Of a stretch of DNA of 64,000 nt, positions 29,023 to 37,104 are shown in pieces. Under the pieces are notes generated by a model that did not search any database, was not told where the DNA came from, and saw only the letters and a list, made by a program, of their open reading frames with translations. The DNA comes from an uncultured Collinsella sp. GTDB taxonomy: Bacteria > Actinomycetota > Coriobacteriia > Coriobacteriales > Coriobacteriaceae. Numbering within the stretch: the first letter of the stretch is position 1; every line of letters starts with the position of its first letter. Made by a program: the position numbers and the translations under genes. Where the stretch lies: positions 1-64,000 of the forward strand of contig CATXXC010000009.1 of assembly GCA_958403385.1 (NCBI GenBank), given 5' to 3'.

Positions 29023-29066
29023 GGGCCGCCTTGCGCTGGGTTTGGCGCAGGGTGGCCTTTGCTTTT
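29023..29066 (+). terminator. Terminator after the aldolase gene
   Basis: GGCCGCCTTGCGC pairs with GCGCAGGGTGGCC across a short loop, then TTTGCTTTT. It overlaps the leader of the acetyltransferase gene that starts just beyond. Confidence 0.7.
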
Positions 29067-29081
29067 GGGGAGAAGGGTTGT

Positions 29082-29663
29082 ATGACCGAGATGTCCGAGC
29101 CGACGATTCGCCTGGCGACGCCCGAAGACGCGCCGGCGTTGCTTGCCATCTATGAGCCGTATGTGCGCCAGACGGCGATTACCTGCGAATACGAGGTGCC
29201 GAGCGTTGAGGAGTTCGCCGGGCGTATCGAGCGTACGCTCAAGCGCTATCCGTATCTGGTGATGGAGCTGGACGGGCGTCCGGTAGGCTATGCCTACGTG
29301 AGTCCGCTTAACAGCCGCGAGGCATACGACTGGTCGGTCGAGACGTCAATCTACCTGGCACGCGATGTGCGCCATGGCGGGCTGGGTCGCAAGCTGCACG
29401 ATGCGCTCAAGCAATGCCTGGTCGCGATGGGCATCACCAACATGTGCGCCCTCATCGCCGTGCCGCACGACAAGGACGACGAGTACCTGACGCACAACAG
29501 CCAGGATTTCCATGCCCATATGGGATATCGCCTGGTGGGTGCCTTTGACCGCTGCGCCCAAAAGTTCGGCCGCTGGTACGATATGTGTTGGATGGAGCTG
29601 GTCCTAGCCGAGCGCACACCCAACCAACCCAAACCAACCTGGTTCCCCGACCTCCTCGCCTAA
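29082..29663 (+). CDS. GNAT-family N-acetyltransferase
   Basis: This 193-residue protein has the GNAT plan and resembles the phosphinothricin/methionine-sulfoximine acetyltransferase group: IRLATPEDAPALLAIYEPYV at the N-terminus, SIYLARDVRHGGLGRKLHDALK for the acetyl-CoA pyrophosphate loop, and FHAHMGYRLVGAFDRCAQKFGRWYD near the end. The ATG at 29082 has GAGAAGGG upstream; ATG 29091 is an alternative. The substrate is unproven; relatives acetylate amino-acid analogues. It ends directly against a palindrome shared with the convergent GntR gene. Confidence 0.85.
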   Translation: MTEMSEPTIRLATPEDAPALLAIYEPYVRQTAITCEYEVPSVEEFAGRIERTLKRYPYLVMELDGRPVGYAYVSPLNSREAYDWSVETSIYLARDVRHGGLGRKLHDALKQCLVAMGITNMCALIAVPHDKDDEYLTHNSQDFHAHMGYRLVGAFDRCAQKFGRWYDMCWMELVLAERTPNQPKPTWFPDLLA

Positions 29664-29700
29664 AACCACCACAAAGGTGCCTGTCCCCTTTGTGGTGGTT
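29664..29700. terminator. Bidirectional hairpin between convergent genes
   Basis: AACCACCACAAAG and CTTTGTGGTGGTT are exact 13-bp reverse complements with an 11-nt loop (GTGCCTGTCCC). The stem starts at the base after the acetyltransferase stop codon and ends 10 nt from the GntR stop, so it probably ends both transcripts. Confidence 0.75.
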
Positions 29701-29710
29701 TTGGTGGTGG

Positions 29711-30433
29711 TTAGCCGATGGGTTCGGTGTATTTGGCGCGGTCGGTGCGCTGGATGCGCTTGGAGACATGGAGCGGGCGGCCGTCGGTGTCGTAGACGTA
29801 GTCGGTGATTAGGATCAGCGCCTGCCCGCGCTCAACGTTGAGCAAAAACGCCTCGTTTTGCGAGGCGTAGCACACCTCAAAGGTCTTATGCCCCTGTGCC
29901 GGTGCGCGATGGAACTCCTGTCGCAGCGTGGCGTAGAGCGAACCGTTGATATCGCGATCGATAAGTGCCTCAAAGCTCGGTGGTAGATAGGTGGTCTCCA
30001 GGCACAGCGGCGCATCGTCCAGATAACGCAGACGGACAAGTTTGACGAGCTTGCTGCCCACGGCGGCGTCAAAGAACTTAGCTATGCTGCCGGCCGCCTT
30101 GGCAAAGCCCGAGTCCACGGTGCGTGTGGTGGGCTTCATGCCCTGACCTTCGACCTGCTTGGTATAGCTCGAAAACACTAGGTTGTTCTCGTGGAGCGCG
30201 GGCGTGTCGGCCACAAAGGCGCCGCGCCCGCGCTCGGTACGAATTAGGCCCTCATCAACGAGCACCTTAAGGGCGTGGCGCACGGTGCTGCGCGACAGCC
30301 CTGATTCGCCCATGAGCTCCATCTCGGACGGCAGCTTGTCTCCGCGTGCGTAGGTGCCGGCGGCGATGCGGTCGCGCAGCATGCCCGCCAAGCGCTCGTA
30401 TTGGGCCAGTTTCTTTTTAGACGAAGCGTTCAT
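29711..30433 (-). CDS. GntR/UTRA transcriptional regulator (first of three)
   Basis: This 240-residue regulator has a winged-helix GntR domain (about 10-75: LPSEMELMGESGLSRSTVRHAL, RTERGRGAFV) and a UTRA effector domain (about 95-235) of the HutC subfamily, which typically senses sugar phosphates or related metabolites. It is divergent from the SIS deglycase gene at 30.6 kb. The intervening 205 bp carries three copies of a TGTAT-based operator-like repeat, so autoregulation and control of the SIS gene are likely. Confidence 0.9.
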   Translation of the reverse strand: MNASSKKKLAQYERLAGMLRDRIAAGTYARGDKLPSEMELMGESGLSRSTVRHALKVLVDEGLIRTERGRGAFVADTPALHENNLVFSSYTKQVEGQGMKPTTRTVDSGFAKAAGSIAKFFDAAVGSKLVKLVRLRYLDDAPLCLETTYLPPSFEALIDRDINGSLYATLRQEFHRAPAQGHKTFEVCYASQNEAFLLNVERGQALILITDYVYDTDGRPLHVSKRIQRTDRAKYTEPIG

Positions 30434-30439
30434 GCGATC

Positions 30440-30494
30440 AACCTGTATCTAACTTGTATACTTACCGAACAAAGCATGTATCCAACATGACAAC
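30440..30494. promoter_or_regulatory. Operator-like repeats next to the first GntR gene
   Basis: AACCTGTATCTAACTTGTAT at 30440 matches AACATGTATGTAACTTGTAT at 30579 closely, and a third, weaker copy (AGCATGTATCCAACATGACA) starts at 30473. Each full site has two TGTAT steps 11 bp apart. They lie within 60 bp of the GntR start, where the regulator would act on its own promoter. Confidence 0.6.
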
Positions 30495-30578
30495 AAAACC
30501 GCTGGTAATGGATTGCCGAAAACCTTACCAGCAAAATTTCTAAGGTAAATATAGCATACAACTAGTCGACATAACCAA

Positions 30579-30600
30579 AACATGTATGTAACTTGTATGC
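30579..30600. promoter_or_regulatory. Operator-like repeat upstream of the first SIS gene
   Basis: AACATGTATGTAACTTGTAT matches the site beside the GntR start. An inverted half (AGCATACAACT) lies about 20 bp upstream. It ends about 40 bp before the SIS start codon, suiting a repressor site over the promoter. Confidence 0.6.
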
Positions 30601-30638
30601 CATCAAGAGCATCAAACGAGAAGAAAGGCTGATGCACG

Positions 30639-31631
30639 ATGACTACTCAGGAACAGGTTAAGGATGTCGTCTCCCAGGTTTTGGCTGACAAGGCAGACAA
30701 GGGCGGCATCAAGCGCGTCGTGTGGATTGGCGCTGGCGGATCCAACGGCGGCAACTATCCTGCCCAGTACTTTATGGAGCACGAGGCCACGCAGGTCGTG
30801 AGCTCCAGCTACACCAGCAACGAGTTCGTGCACGCCACCCCGGCCTACGTCAACGAGAACACCCTGGCCGTGGTCGTGTCCATGCGCGGCACCAAGGAGA
30901 CCATCGTCGCCGCCCAGGTCGCCAAGGACCACGGCGCCAGCACCATCGCCATCTATGTCGACGAGTCCGGCCTTACCGAGGTCTGCGACTACAAGATCCA
31001 GTACGATAGCCTGGCCGTCGATGAGTCCTGCATGGGCCGCACCAACTCCGCCGTCGTGACCATGATCGCCATGGAGCTTACGCAGCAGACCGAGGGCTAT
31101 GCCGAGTACGAGACCGCTATGGCCGCGTTCGACTTGGTCGACCCCATCTATCGCAAGGCCGTCGAGTACACCCGTCCGCTCGCTGCCAAGTGGGCCGAGC
31201 AGAACGCCGACAAGCCCTGCATCAACGTCATGGCCCAGGGCCCGCTCTTTGGTGCCGCCTACGTCTTTAGCATCTGCAACGTGCAGGAGATGCTGCAGAT
31301 CGACTCCTGCACCATCAACACCTGCGATTTCTTCCATGGCCCCTTCGAGATTCTGGACAAGCGCACCTCGCTGTTCCAGCTCATCAGCGTCGGCCGCAGC
31401 CGCTGCAACGACGAGCGCGGCATCCGCTTCGTCAACCAGTACGGTGGCGAGCGCGTCTATCAGCTCGACGCCAAGGAGCTCGGCCTCAACGACATCAAGG
31501 ACAGCGTGAGCGAGTACTTCAACCACCTGATCTTCGCCCCGATCCTCAACAACGTGTATATGCGTGCACTCTCTGCCGTTACTCACAAGGACTACATGAC
31601 GCGCCGCTACATGTGGAAGCTGGACTACTAA
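30639..31631 (+). CDS. FrlB-like SIS-domain protein with altered motifs (first of three)
   Basis: This 330-residue protein with two SIS domains resembles fructosamine-6-phosphate deglycases and ends RRYMWKLDY, as does the copy at 36.0 kb (RRYMWKLSY). The usual active-site GEYFHGPFE reads CDFFHGPFE here, so Asp230 replaces the catalytic-position Glu. The SIS phosphate-binding Ser/Thr loop reads SMRGTKET (81-88) instead of SxxGxTxE. It may have a changed substrate or a binding role. The ATG lies behind AGAAAGG. It is divergent from, and probably repressed by, the first GntR protein. It has its own short transcription unit, followed at once by the A-type hairpin element. Confidence 0.82.
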   Translation: MTTQEQVKDVVSQVLADKADKGGIKRVVWIGAGGSNGGNYPAQYFMEHEATQVVSSSYTSNEFVHATPAYVNENTLAVVVSMRGTKETIVAAQVAKDHGASTIAIYVDESGLTEVCDYKIQYDSLAVDESCMGRTNSAVVTMIAMELTQQTEGYAEYETAMAAFDLVDPIYRKAVEYTRPLAAKWAEQNADKPCINVMAQGPLFGAAYVFSICNVQEMLQIDSCTINTCDFFHGPFEILDKRTSLFQLISVGRSRCNDERGIRFVNQYGGERVYQLDAKELGLNDIKDSVSEYFNHLIFAPILNNVYMRALSAVTHKDYMTRRYMWKLDY

Positions 31632-31633
31632 GA

Positions 31634-31798
31634 GTTACGCGGTTTTACCAAACCGCGTAACGGCTCGACGCTGCGCGGACCGCATTTGGACAATCTGACG
31701 TTCAACTTCAAGGGCGCGACCAGAAGGTCAGCGCCCTTTCGTTTCACGCCACCTTGCCTCAAATGCGGCCCGCTCGCTGACTTATGCTCAACCAGCGG
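31634..31798 (+). repeat. Three-hairpin element, copy A
   Basis: A 5' hairpin TTACGCGGTTT/AAACCGCGTAA is followed by the constant GGCTCGACGCTGC, a left arm (31675-31690), constant CAATCTGACGTTCAA, an inner hairpin (AAGGGCGC/GCGCCCTT), constant TTTCACG-CACCTTGC, the right arm (about 31758-31773) and constant TGCTCAACC. Copy B (40036-40199) keeps every constant block but has different arms and inner hairpin. It begins two bases after the SIS stop codon. It could be a 3' UTR structure or a mobile palindromic unit. Confidence 0.8.
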
Positions 31799-31809
31799 TG
31801 CCTTAGACG

Positions 31810-31853
31810 TTGGGGACGTTCTTAAATGACTAGTCATTTGGGAACGTCCCCAA
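31810..31853. repeat. GGGGACGTTC palindrome, copy 1
   Basis: TTGGGGACGTTC and GAACGTCCCCAA form a 12-bp perfect stem around the inner palindrome AAATGACTAGTCATTT. The same unit follows element B at 40229-40272, a half-copy lies at 62710, and its end occurs at 1390-1405. The remaining ~110 bp to the next gene holds the EamA promoter region. Confidence 0.8.
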
Positions 31854-31910
31854 TGAGTATGTGGGGAAGCAGATTTTTCCGTTCGGCGATTTGTGTCTTG
31901 AAAAATGTAT

Positions 31911-31926
31911 ATAACGACTATAACGT
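31911..31926. promoter_or_regulatory. Candidate operator for the second GntR regulator, upstream of the EamA gene
   Basis: TATAACG occurs twice in direct orientation, 9 bp apart. The same half-site (CGTTATA) is found upstream of the PTS operon and of the GntR gene at 39.3 kb. TTGAAA at 31899 and TATAAC at 31920 could be the promoter, which the site would cover. Confidence 0.45.
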
Positions 31927-31965
31927 AGTACGAAACATATTGGAAACAATACCGAGGAGGCTGCG

Positions 31966-33048
31966 TTGAAGAAGAGCAATCTGGGCTATGTGCTGGTGCT
32001 GATCGCCGCGCTTATGTGGGGCAGCATCGGAATCTTTGTAAACGGCATCTCGGCCATGGGCGTTTCGTCCCAGAGCATGGCTGCCTTTCGCTTGTTGGTC
32101 GGAGCGCTTATCTTGGCGCCGGTCCTGATGTTTATGGGCTGCCGTCCGGGTGAGGGGTCTACCGTGGCTCAGGGTCCGCTGGCCCTGTTCAAGGCAAGCC
32201 CTAAAGAGCTTGTTCCCTGTGCGCTTGTCGGCATCGTCGGTTTGGCCGCCGCCAACACCTGTTATTACGAGTGCATGGGCGAGGTGGGCATGTCCACGGC
32301 CTCGGTGCTGCTCTACACCTCGCCGGTGTTTGGCGTCATGCTCGGCCGCGTGCTTTATCGCGAGGACGTGACCCCCAACAAGCTCGTTGCCATTGTCTTT
32401 AACATCGTAGGCTGCGTGCTTGCAGTGACCAATGGCGACCTTTCCGGTTTTCATTTTTCGGTTTGGGGCGTCACGTCGGGCGTGATTGCAGGCCTTTGTG
32501 GTGCGTCGCTCGCGGTGTTTAGCCGAATAGCAACCAAGACGGTCCACCCGCTGGCTGTCACGTTTTGGGGCTTTGTTTTTGGCGGTGCGGTTATGGCAGC
32601 TATCGCGGCTCCGTGGCCGGATGTCGCCGCGGCAATGTCGCCACAGCTGCTGCTGCTGTTCCTTGGCTTTGGACTCATCCCCACAGCCGTTGCTTACATC
32701 TTATATATGCAGGGTCTGTCCATGGGGCTCGAGACATCGAAAGTTCCCGTCGTAATGTCTTTCGAGACGGTCGTCACCGTACTGGTGGGCATTGGTGTCT
32801 ACGCCGAGCCCGCCGGCGCGATTAAAGTCCTGGGCATCGTGTTGGTGCTCGCGTCCATCCTGATTATGAACACCGACTTCTCCAAGCTGCGCAACAGTGT
32901 GTTTGTCGGTCATGTCATTGAGAGCATGACCTTTAAGCCCAACGCGTGGTGGACCGAAAAATCTCAGGACATGGATCTGTTTAAGGAACGCACCGGCATT
33001 GCGCTGGAACCCACCGTACAGGAAAGCCCCTGGTACTTCGTGCGATAG
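31966..33048 (+). CDS. EamA/DMT-family transporter
   Basis: This 360-residue protein has two EamA repeats of about five helices each, beginning GYVLVLIAALMWGSIGIFV, followed by a hydrophilic C-terminal tail of about 55 residues that is longer than usual. The start is TTG, fixed by GAGGAGG seven bases upstream. DMT carriers export or import metabolites. Placement upstream of the PTS operon with a similar operator motif suggests it moves a product of the same pathway, for example the amino acid released from an Amadori compound. That role is inference. Confidence 0.85.
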   Translation: MKKSNLGYVLVLIAALMWGSIGIFVNGISAMGVSSQSMAAFRLLVGALILAPVLMFMGCRPGEGSTVAQGPLALFKASPKELVPCALVGIVGLAAANTCYYECMGEVGMSTASVLLYTSPVFGVMLGRVLYREDVTPNKLVAIVFNIVGCVLAVTNGDLSGFHFSVWGVTSGVIAGLCGASLAVFSRIATKTVHPLAVTFWGFVFGGAVMAAIAAPWPDVAAAMSPQLLLLFLGFGLIPTAVAYILYMQGLSMGLETSKVPVVMSFETVVTVLVGIGVYAEPAGAIKVLGIVLVLASILIMNTDFSKLRNSVFVGHVIESMTFKPNAWWTEKSQDMDLFKERTGIALEPTVQESPWYFVR

Positions 33049-33162
33049 GGGATTGCGCGCAGGGTCTGACCTGGGGTTATCCAGCTAGCGCCGGCCTACC
33101 CAGTCCAACGTTTCGAGTACGTTAAACCCGTCAACGGTCGATTTTCACCCGCGAACGGTCTT

Positions 33163-33214
33163 TATACTAATTAGCAATATAAGCAACGTATAAGACGTTA
33201 TAATGACCATAACG
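33163..33214 (+). promoter_or_regulatory. PTS operon -10 box and candidate GntR operator
   Basis: TATACT at 33163 is a good -10 box, with only a poor -35 (TTTTCA). Downstream, CGTTATA at 33196 and ATAACG at 33209 form an inverted pair, with a further CGTATAA at 33187. The half-site matches those before the EamA and second GntR genes, so a roadblock or promoter-overlap repressor site is likely. Confidence 0.5.
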
Positions 33215-33230
33215 AAAAGGAGGAGGCAAG

Positions 33231-34157
33231 ATGAATCAGATCATTCTCGCATCTCATGGCGGCCTGGCCGCAGGCGCCAAAGACACGCTCGAGATGGTTC
33301 TCGGCGACGTGTCGAACGTCCACGTCGTGTCGCTTGCTCGTGACGACAAGGAGCCCATCACCAATAAGGTGGACGCCATGATCGCCACGTTCAACGCGGA
33401 CGACACCGTCTATGTGCTGACCGATATGCTCGGCAGCTCGGTCAACAACAACATGGTCGAGCTTTCCAAGAACGGCACGAAGTTCACGGTTGTCAGTGGT
33501 TTCAACATCCCGCTGGCGCTCACGCTTGCTATGAGCCCCGTCCCCGTCAAGGGTGCCGAGCTCGCAGCCCTCATCAACGAGGCCCGCACCGGTCTGACCA
33601 ACCCCAACGCCCCGGTCGAGGCTGCCCCCGCGGCTCCCGCCAAGAAGGGCAAGGCGCCCCGTCACAGCTCCGGTCCCGCCAAGATCGTCCTCGCACGTCT
33701 TGACTACCGTCTGCTGCACGGCCAGGTCGTCTTTACCTGGACCACAAAGGTCCAGGCCGAGCGCATCATCGTCGTCGACAACGCTGCCGCCAACGATGAC
33801 ATCAAGAAGGGCGCTCTTAAGCTGGCCAAGCCCCAGGGCGTGCGCCTGAACGTCTTCACCGTCGAGCGTGCCCTCGCCAAGATGGACAAGCTCAACACCC
33901 TCGGTGAGCGCGTCATGTTCGTCTTTGGCAACACGGCCGAGATGCTGCAGTTCTGCCAGGGCTACAAGCTCGACGCCATCAACCTGGGCGCCACCGCCAA
34001 CCACGACGGTGCCGATCAGATTGGCGGCAAGGACAGCTCCGTCTTCCTCGACGCCACCCAGAAGGCCGACGTCAACCAGCTGCTCGACATGGGCATCAAG
34101 CTCTATGTCCAGCAGACCCCTACGTATCAGAGCGTCGACATCGACGCCAAGCTGTAA
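33231..34157 (+). CDS. PTS mannose-family EIIAB component
   Basis: This 308-residue fusion has an EIIA domain (about 1-122) with phospho-acceptor His9 in ILASHGGLAAG, an Ala/Pro/Lys linker (about 125-148), and an EIIB domain (about 149-308) with phospho-His163 in RLDYRLLHGQV. Phosphate passes from HPr to EIIA to EIIB to the incoming sugar. AAGGAGGAGG precedes the ATG. The EIIC gene follows after 36 nt. Fusion of A and B is common in this PTS family, which includes mannose, sorbose and glucoselysine/fructoselysine systems. Confidence 0.94.
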   Translation: MNQIILASHGGLAAGAKDTLEMVLGDVSNVHVVSLARDDKEPITNKVDAMIATFNADDTVYVLTDMLGSSVNNNMVELSKNGTKFTVVSGFNIPLALTLAMSPVPVKGAELAALINEARTGLTNPNAPVEAAPAAPAKKGKAPRHSSGPAKIVLARLDYRLLHGQVVFTWTTKVQAERIIVVDNAAANDDIKKGALKLAKPQGVRLNVFTVERALAKMDKLNTLGERVMFVFGNTAEMLQFCQGYKLDAINLGATANHDGADQIGGKDSSVFLDATQKADVNQLLDMGIKLYVQQTPTYQSVDIDAKL

Positions 34158-34193
34158 TCAACCAGGCTTTTGCCTGACTGAAAGGAGAAGGGT

Positions 34194-34988
34194 ATGAATA
34201 CGTTCATCAGTGCGGTGCTCGTCGGCCTCGTCGGCGTGTTCTGCATGTGGGACTCCCGCCTGCTCGGTCGTCTTAACTTCGAGCAGCCCCTCGTTGGCGC
34301 TACGCTCGTCGGTCTGCTGCTGGGCGATGTGCCCACCGGCCTTGCCGTCGGTGCCGCCGTCGAGCTCGTGTCCATGGGCCTGGTGCAGGTCGGCGCTGCC
34401 GTTCCGCCCGATATGGTCCTGGGCGGCATCGTGGCCGCTGCCTTTGCGTGCCTGACCGATGCTTCCGCCGAGACCGCCATGACGATCGCCATCCCGGTCG
34501 CCGTCCTGGGTCAGCTCCTCGGCATCGTGTTCCGTTCCATCATCGCCGCCCTCACCCATGTGGCAGATAACGCGATCGATAACGGAAAGTTCAAGACCGC
34601 CTACCGTATGCACATCTGCGCCGGCTCCGGTCTGTACGCCGTCATGTACTTCCTGCCGATCTTCCTCGCCGTCTTTGTTGGCACCGACCTGGTTCAGGCC
34701 ATCGTCAACATGGTTCCCGAGTGGCTGTCCACTGGTCTTAACGTTTCGACCAAGATCATGACCGCCTACGGCTTGGCCCTGCTGCTCACCATGATGATCA
34801 AGAAGGGTATGACTCCGTTCCTGTTCATCGGTTTCCTGCTCGCCGCTTACCTCAACCTGTCCGTCATCGCGGTCGCTCTGATCGGTGTGTGCCTGGCTGT
34901 CGTCTTCATGGGCTTCAAGTTCAACGGTTCCCATGCAGCCGCCGGTGTCGATTCCGACTACGATCCGCTCGAAGACGACGAAGACTAA
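34194..34988 (+). CDS. PTS mannose-family EIIC component
   Basis: This 264-residue membrane protein matches EIIC of the mannose/sorbose family: GxFCMWDSRLLGRLNFEQPLV near the N-terminus and LLLGDVPTGLAVGAAVELVSMG after the first helices. With EIID it forms the sugar channel. GAAAGGAGAAGGG precedes the ATG. The EIID gene starts 13 nt after its stop, so the two subunits are tightly coupled. Confidence 0.94.
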   Translation: MNTFISAVLVGLVGVFCMWDSRLLGRLNFEQPLVGATLVGLLLGDVPTGLAVGAAVELVSMGLVQVGAAVPPDMVLGGIVAAAFACLTDASAETAMTIAIPVAVLGQLLGIVFRSIIAALTHVADNAIDNGKFKTAYRMHICAGSGLYAVMYFLPIFLAVFVGTDLVQAIVNMVPEWLSTGLNVSTKIMTAYGLALLLTMMIKKGMTPFLFIGFLLAAYLNLSVIAVALIGVCLAVVFMGFKFNGSHAAAGVDSDYDPLEDDED

Positions 34989-35001
34989 GGAGGAACACAC
35001 T

Positions 35002-35835
35002 ATGGCAACCGCAACCAAGGACGTGTCCCTGAACAAGAAGGTCAGCCAGTTCTTCTGGCGCTCCTGGGCCATCCAGGCCTCTTGGAACTACGAGCGTCAG
35101 ATGAACATGGGCTTCCTCTACGGCATGGTTCCCACGCTCGATCGCCTCTATCCGGATGAGTCCGACCCCAAGCAGCTCGCTGCTAAGAAAGAGGCTTACC
35201 ACCGTCACATGGCGTTCTACAACTGCACCCCGCAGACGAGCGCTTTCATTCTGGGCCTCTCCGCCTCCATGGAGGAGGAGTACGCCAAGGATCCCGAGAA
35301 CTTCGATCCCGATTCGATCAACGCGGTCAAGACCTCCCTCATGGGTCCGCTTTCCGGTATCGGTGACTCCTTCTTCCAGGGCACCATCCGCGTTATCGCC
35401 TTTGGCCTGGGCGTTCAGCTGGCTCAGCAGGGCTCCATCATGGGCCCGATCCTGGCCATGCTCATCTCCATCGTCCCCTCTGTGCTGATCACTTGGTTCG
35501 CAGCCAAGATGGGCTATCAGGGCGGCCACGAGTACCTGAGCAAGCTTCAGGGCGGCGACCTCATGGAGAAGCTCATGTATGTCTGCGGCATCGTGGGTCT
35601 TATGTCCGTGGGCGGCATGATCGCTACGCTGATCGGCGCCACCACCCCGCTGCAGTTCGCTGAGGGCACCGTCGTGATCCAGGACATCCTGGACGGCATG
35701 ATGCCCCAGATGATCTCCCTCGGCCTCACTGGCCTTATGTACTGGCTCATCAAGAAGAACGTCAACACCGGTTGGCTTCTCGTGATCGCCATTGTGGGCG
35801 GCATCGCCCTCTCCGCGGTCGGCATCCTGGCTTAG
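35002..35835 (+). CDS. PTS mannose-family EIID component
   Basis: This 277-residue subunit has the EIID signature regions: VSQFFWRSWAIQASWNYERQMNMGFLYGM, SFILGLSASMEEEYAKD-like surface and SLMGPLSGIGDSFFQGT, then C-terminal membrane helices. The ATG at 35002 is chosen because AAGGAGG lies upstream; an open frame extends earlier but overlaps EIIC. Codon use in EIIAB-EIIC-EIID (TCC, ATC, GTC, CTC) differs from neighbours such as recQ and indicates high expression. Confidence 0.94.
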   Translation: MATATKDVSLNKKVSQFFWRSWAIQASWNYERQMNMGFLYGMVPTLDRLYPDESDPKQLAAKKEAYHRHMAFYNCTPQTSAFILGLSASMEEEYAKDPENFDPDSINAVKTSLMGPLSGIGDSFFQGTIRVIAFGLGVQLAQQGSIMGPILAMLISIVPSVLITWFAAKMGYQGGHEYLSKLQGGDLMEKLMYVCGIVGLMSVGGMIATLIGATTPLQFAEGTVVIQDILDGMMPQMISLGLTGLMYWLIKKNVNTGWLLVIAIVGGIALSAVGILA

Positions 35836-35869
35836 TCGCGACTAAGCGCCTAACCGCTTTCCCCCGGGG

Positions 35870-35900
35870 GCCTGCCTGGCATCCCATACCCCAGGCAGGC
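35870..35900 (+). terminator. Intercistronic hairpin after EIID
   Basis: GCCTGCCTGG and CCAGGCAGGC form a perfect 10-bp stem with an 11-nt loop. There is only a weak following T-run, so it may partly terminate or protect the PTS message before the SIS gene. Confidence 0.55.
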
Positions 35901-35913
35901 TTCCATCCCCAAC

Positions 35914-35944
35914 ATGCGACAATGGGACAGTCCCTTTGTCGCAT
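35914..35944 (+). other. Second hairpin between EIID and the SIS gene
   Basis: ATGCGACAA and TTGTCGCAT flank GGGA/TCCC, making a nearly perfect 13-14 bp stem with a 3-nt loop. No T-tract follows. It is separate from the stem just upstream and has the look of the other extragenic palindromes in this window. Confidence 0.6.
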
Positions 35945-36034
35945 CCTCAACGGGCCGGCGACTCGGTCCAAACCACAGTAACCCTGCGAGCGCCCGGCAA
36001 TGTGGCGCCGCAAAAATTGAAAGGAATGTGTCAG

Positions 36035-37018
36035 ATGTACGAGATCGACCTTAACCTCCCTAAGCAGATCGTCGCTGACGTCCTGTCCAACCACGAGATC
36101 CACAGCGTCGCTTTCGTCGGCTGCGGCGCCTCCATGTCCGACCTTTACCCCGCCAAGTACTTCCTGGCCAACAACACGGACAAGCTGAACGTTCAGATCT
36201 TCACTGCTAACGAGTTCAACTACGACACGCCTTCCTGGGTCAACGAGCACACCTTCGTGATCACCTGCTCCCTCGGTGGCTCCACGCCCGAGACCGTCGA
36301 GGCCAACAAGACCGCCAAGAAGCACAACTGCCCGGTCGTCTCCCTCACCAACAAGGCTGGCTCCGCTCTGACCGTCGACGCTGACTACGTCATCGTTCAC
36401 GGCTTCCACGCCAACTTCGCTGCCAAGTGCGAGAAGCCCGGCTACGCCATCGCTCTTGCTGTCGAGATCCTTCAGCAGACCGAGGGCTATGACCACTACG
36501 AGGACATGATCACCGGCCTCACCAACGTCTTCGAGCTCTGCGAGAACGCTGCTCAGTCCTGCAAGAAGCTCGCCAAGAAGTTCGCCGAGGACTTCAAGGA
36601 CGACAAGATGATCTACTTCATGGCTTCCGGTGCCTCCGAGAAGATGGCTTATTCTCACGCCGCCTTCCTGTTCACCGAGATGCAGTGGATCGACGCCGCT
36701 GCCTACAACACCGGTGAGTACTTCCACGGCCCGTTCGAGGTTTCCACCGAGGGTAAGCCCTACGTCTTCTTCATGTCCGATGGCGCTACCCGTCCGATGG
36801 ACGCCCGCGCCCTCACCTTCCTTAAGCGCATGGGCGCCAAGGTCGCTCTGATCGACTCCAAGGACTACGGCCTGGCTGACGCTGTGCCCGCGAGCGTCGT
36901 CACCTACTTCAACCCGCTGCTGCACCTCGCCGTTATGCGCGAGTACGGCAACCAGATTGCCGAGGCTCGTCAGCACCCGCTGACCATGCGTCGCTACATG
37001 TGGAAGCTTTCCTACTAA
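36035..37018 (+). CDS. FrlB-like SIS deglycase/isomerase linked to the PTS (second of three)
   Basis: This 327-residue protein with two SIS domains has an intact phosphate loop (CSLGGSTPET, 78-87) and an intact catalytic motif GEYFHGPFE with Glu228 and His231. FrlB/GfrF-type enzymes split fructoselysine-6-phosphate or glucoselysine-6-phosphate into glucose-6-phosphate and an amino acid. Placement after a mannose-type PTS mirrors known Amadori-product operons. The start is the ATG at 36035, nine bases after AAAGGA; the ATG at 36026 is too close. An amino-sugar isomerase or deaminase is the main alternative. Confidence 0.85.
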   Translation: MYEIDLNLPKQIVADVLSNHEIHSVAFVGCGASMSDLYPAKYFLANNTDKLNVQIFTANEFNYDTPSWVNEHTFVITCSLGGSTPETVEANKTAKKHNCPVVSLTNKAGSALTVDADYVIVHGFHANFAAKCEKPGYAIALAVEILQQTEGYDHYEDMITGLTNVFELCENAAQSCKKLAKKFAEDFKDDKMIYFMASGASEKMAYSHAAFLFTEMQWIDAAAYNTGEYFHGPFEVSTEGKPYVFFMSDGATRPMDARALTFLKRMGAKVALIDSKDYGLADAVPASVVTYFNPLLHLAVMREYGNQIAEARQHPLTMRRYMWKLSY

Positions 37019-37050
37019 TCACAAGTAAGTAGACCTTACGGGTTGATTGA

Positions 37051-37084
37051 GAGGGGATGGGGTTTGCGCCCCGTCCCCTTTTTT
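37051..37084 (+). terminator. Terminator after the PTS-SIS operon
   Basis: GGGGATGGGG-type left arm pairs with CCCCGTCCCC around TTTGCG, followed by TTTTTT. It ends the PTS-SIS transcript, with possible readthrough into the HAD gene, whose ribosome site starts 7 nt later. Confidence 0.8.
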
Positions 37085-37104
37085 GCTATCGAAAGGAGAT
37101 GCGT

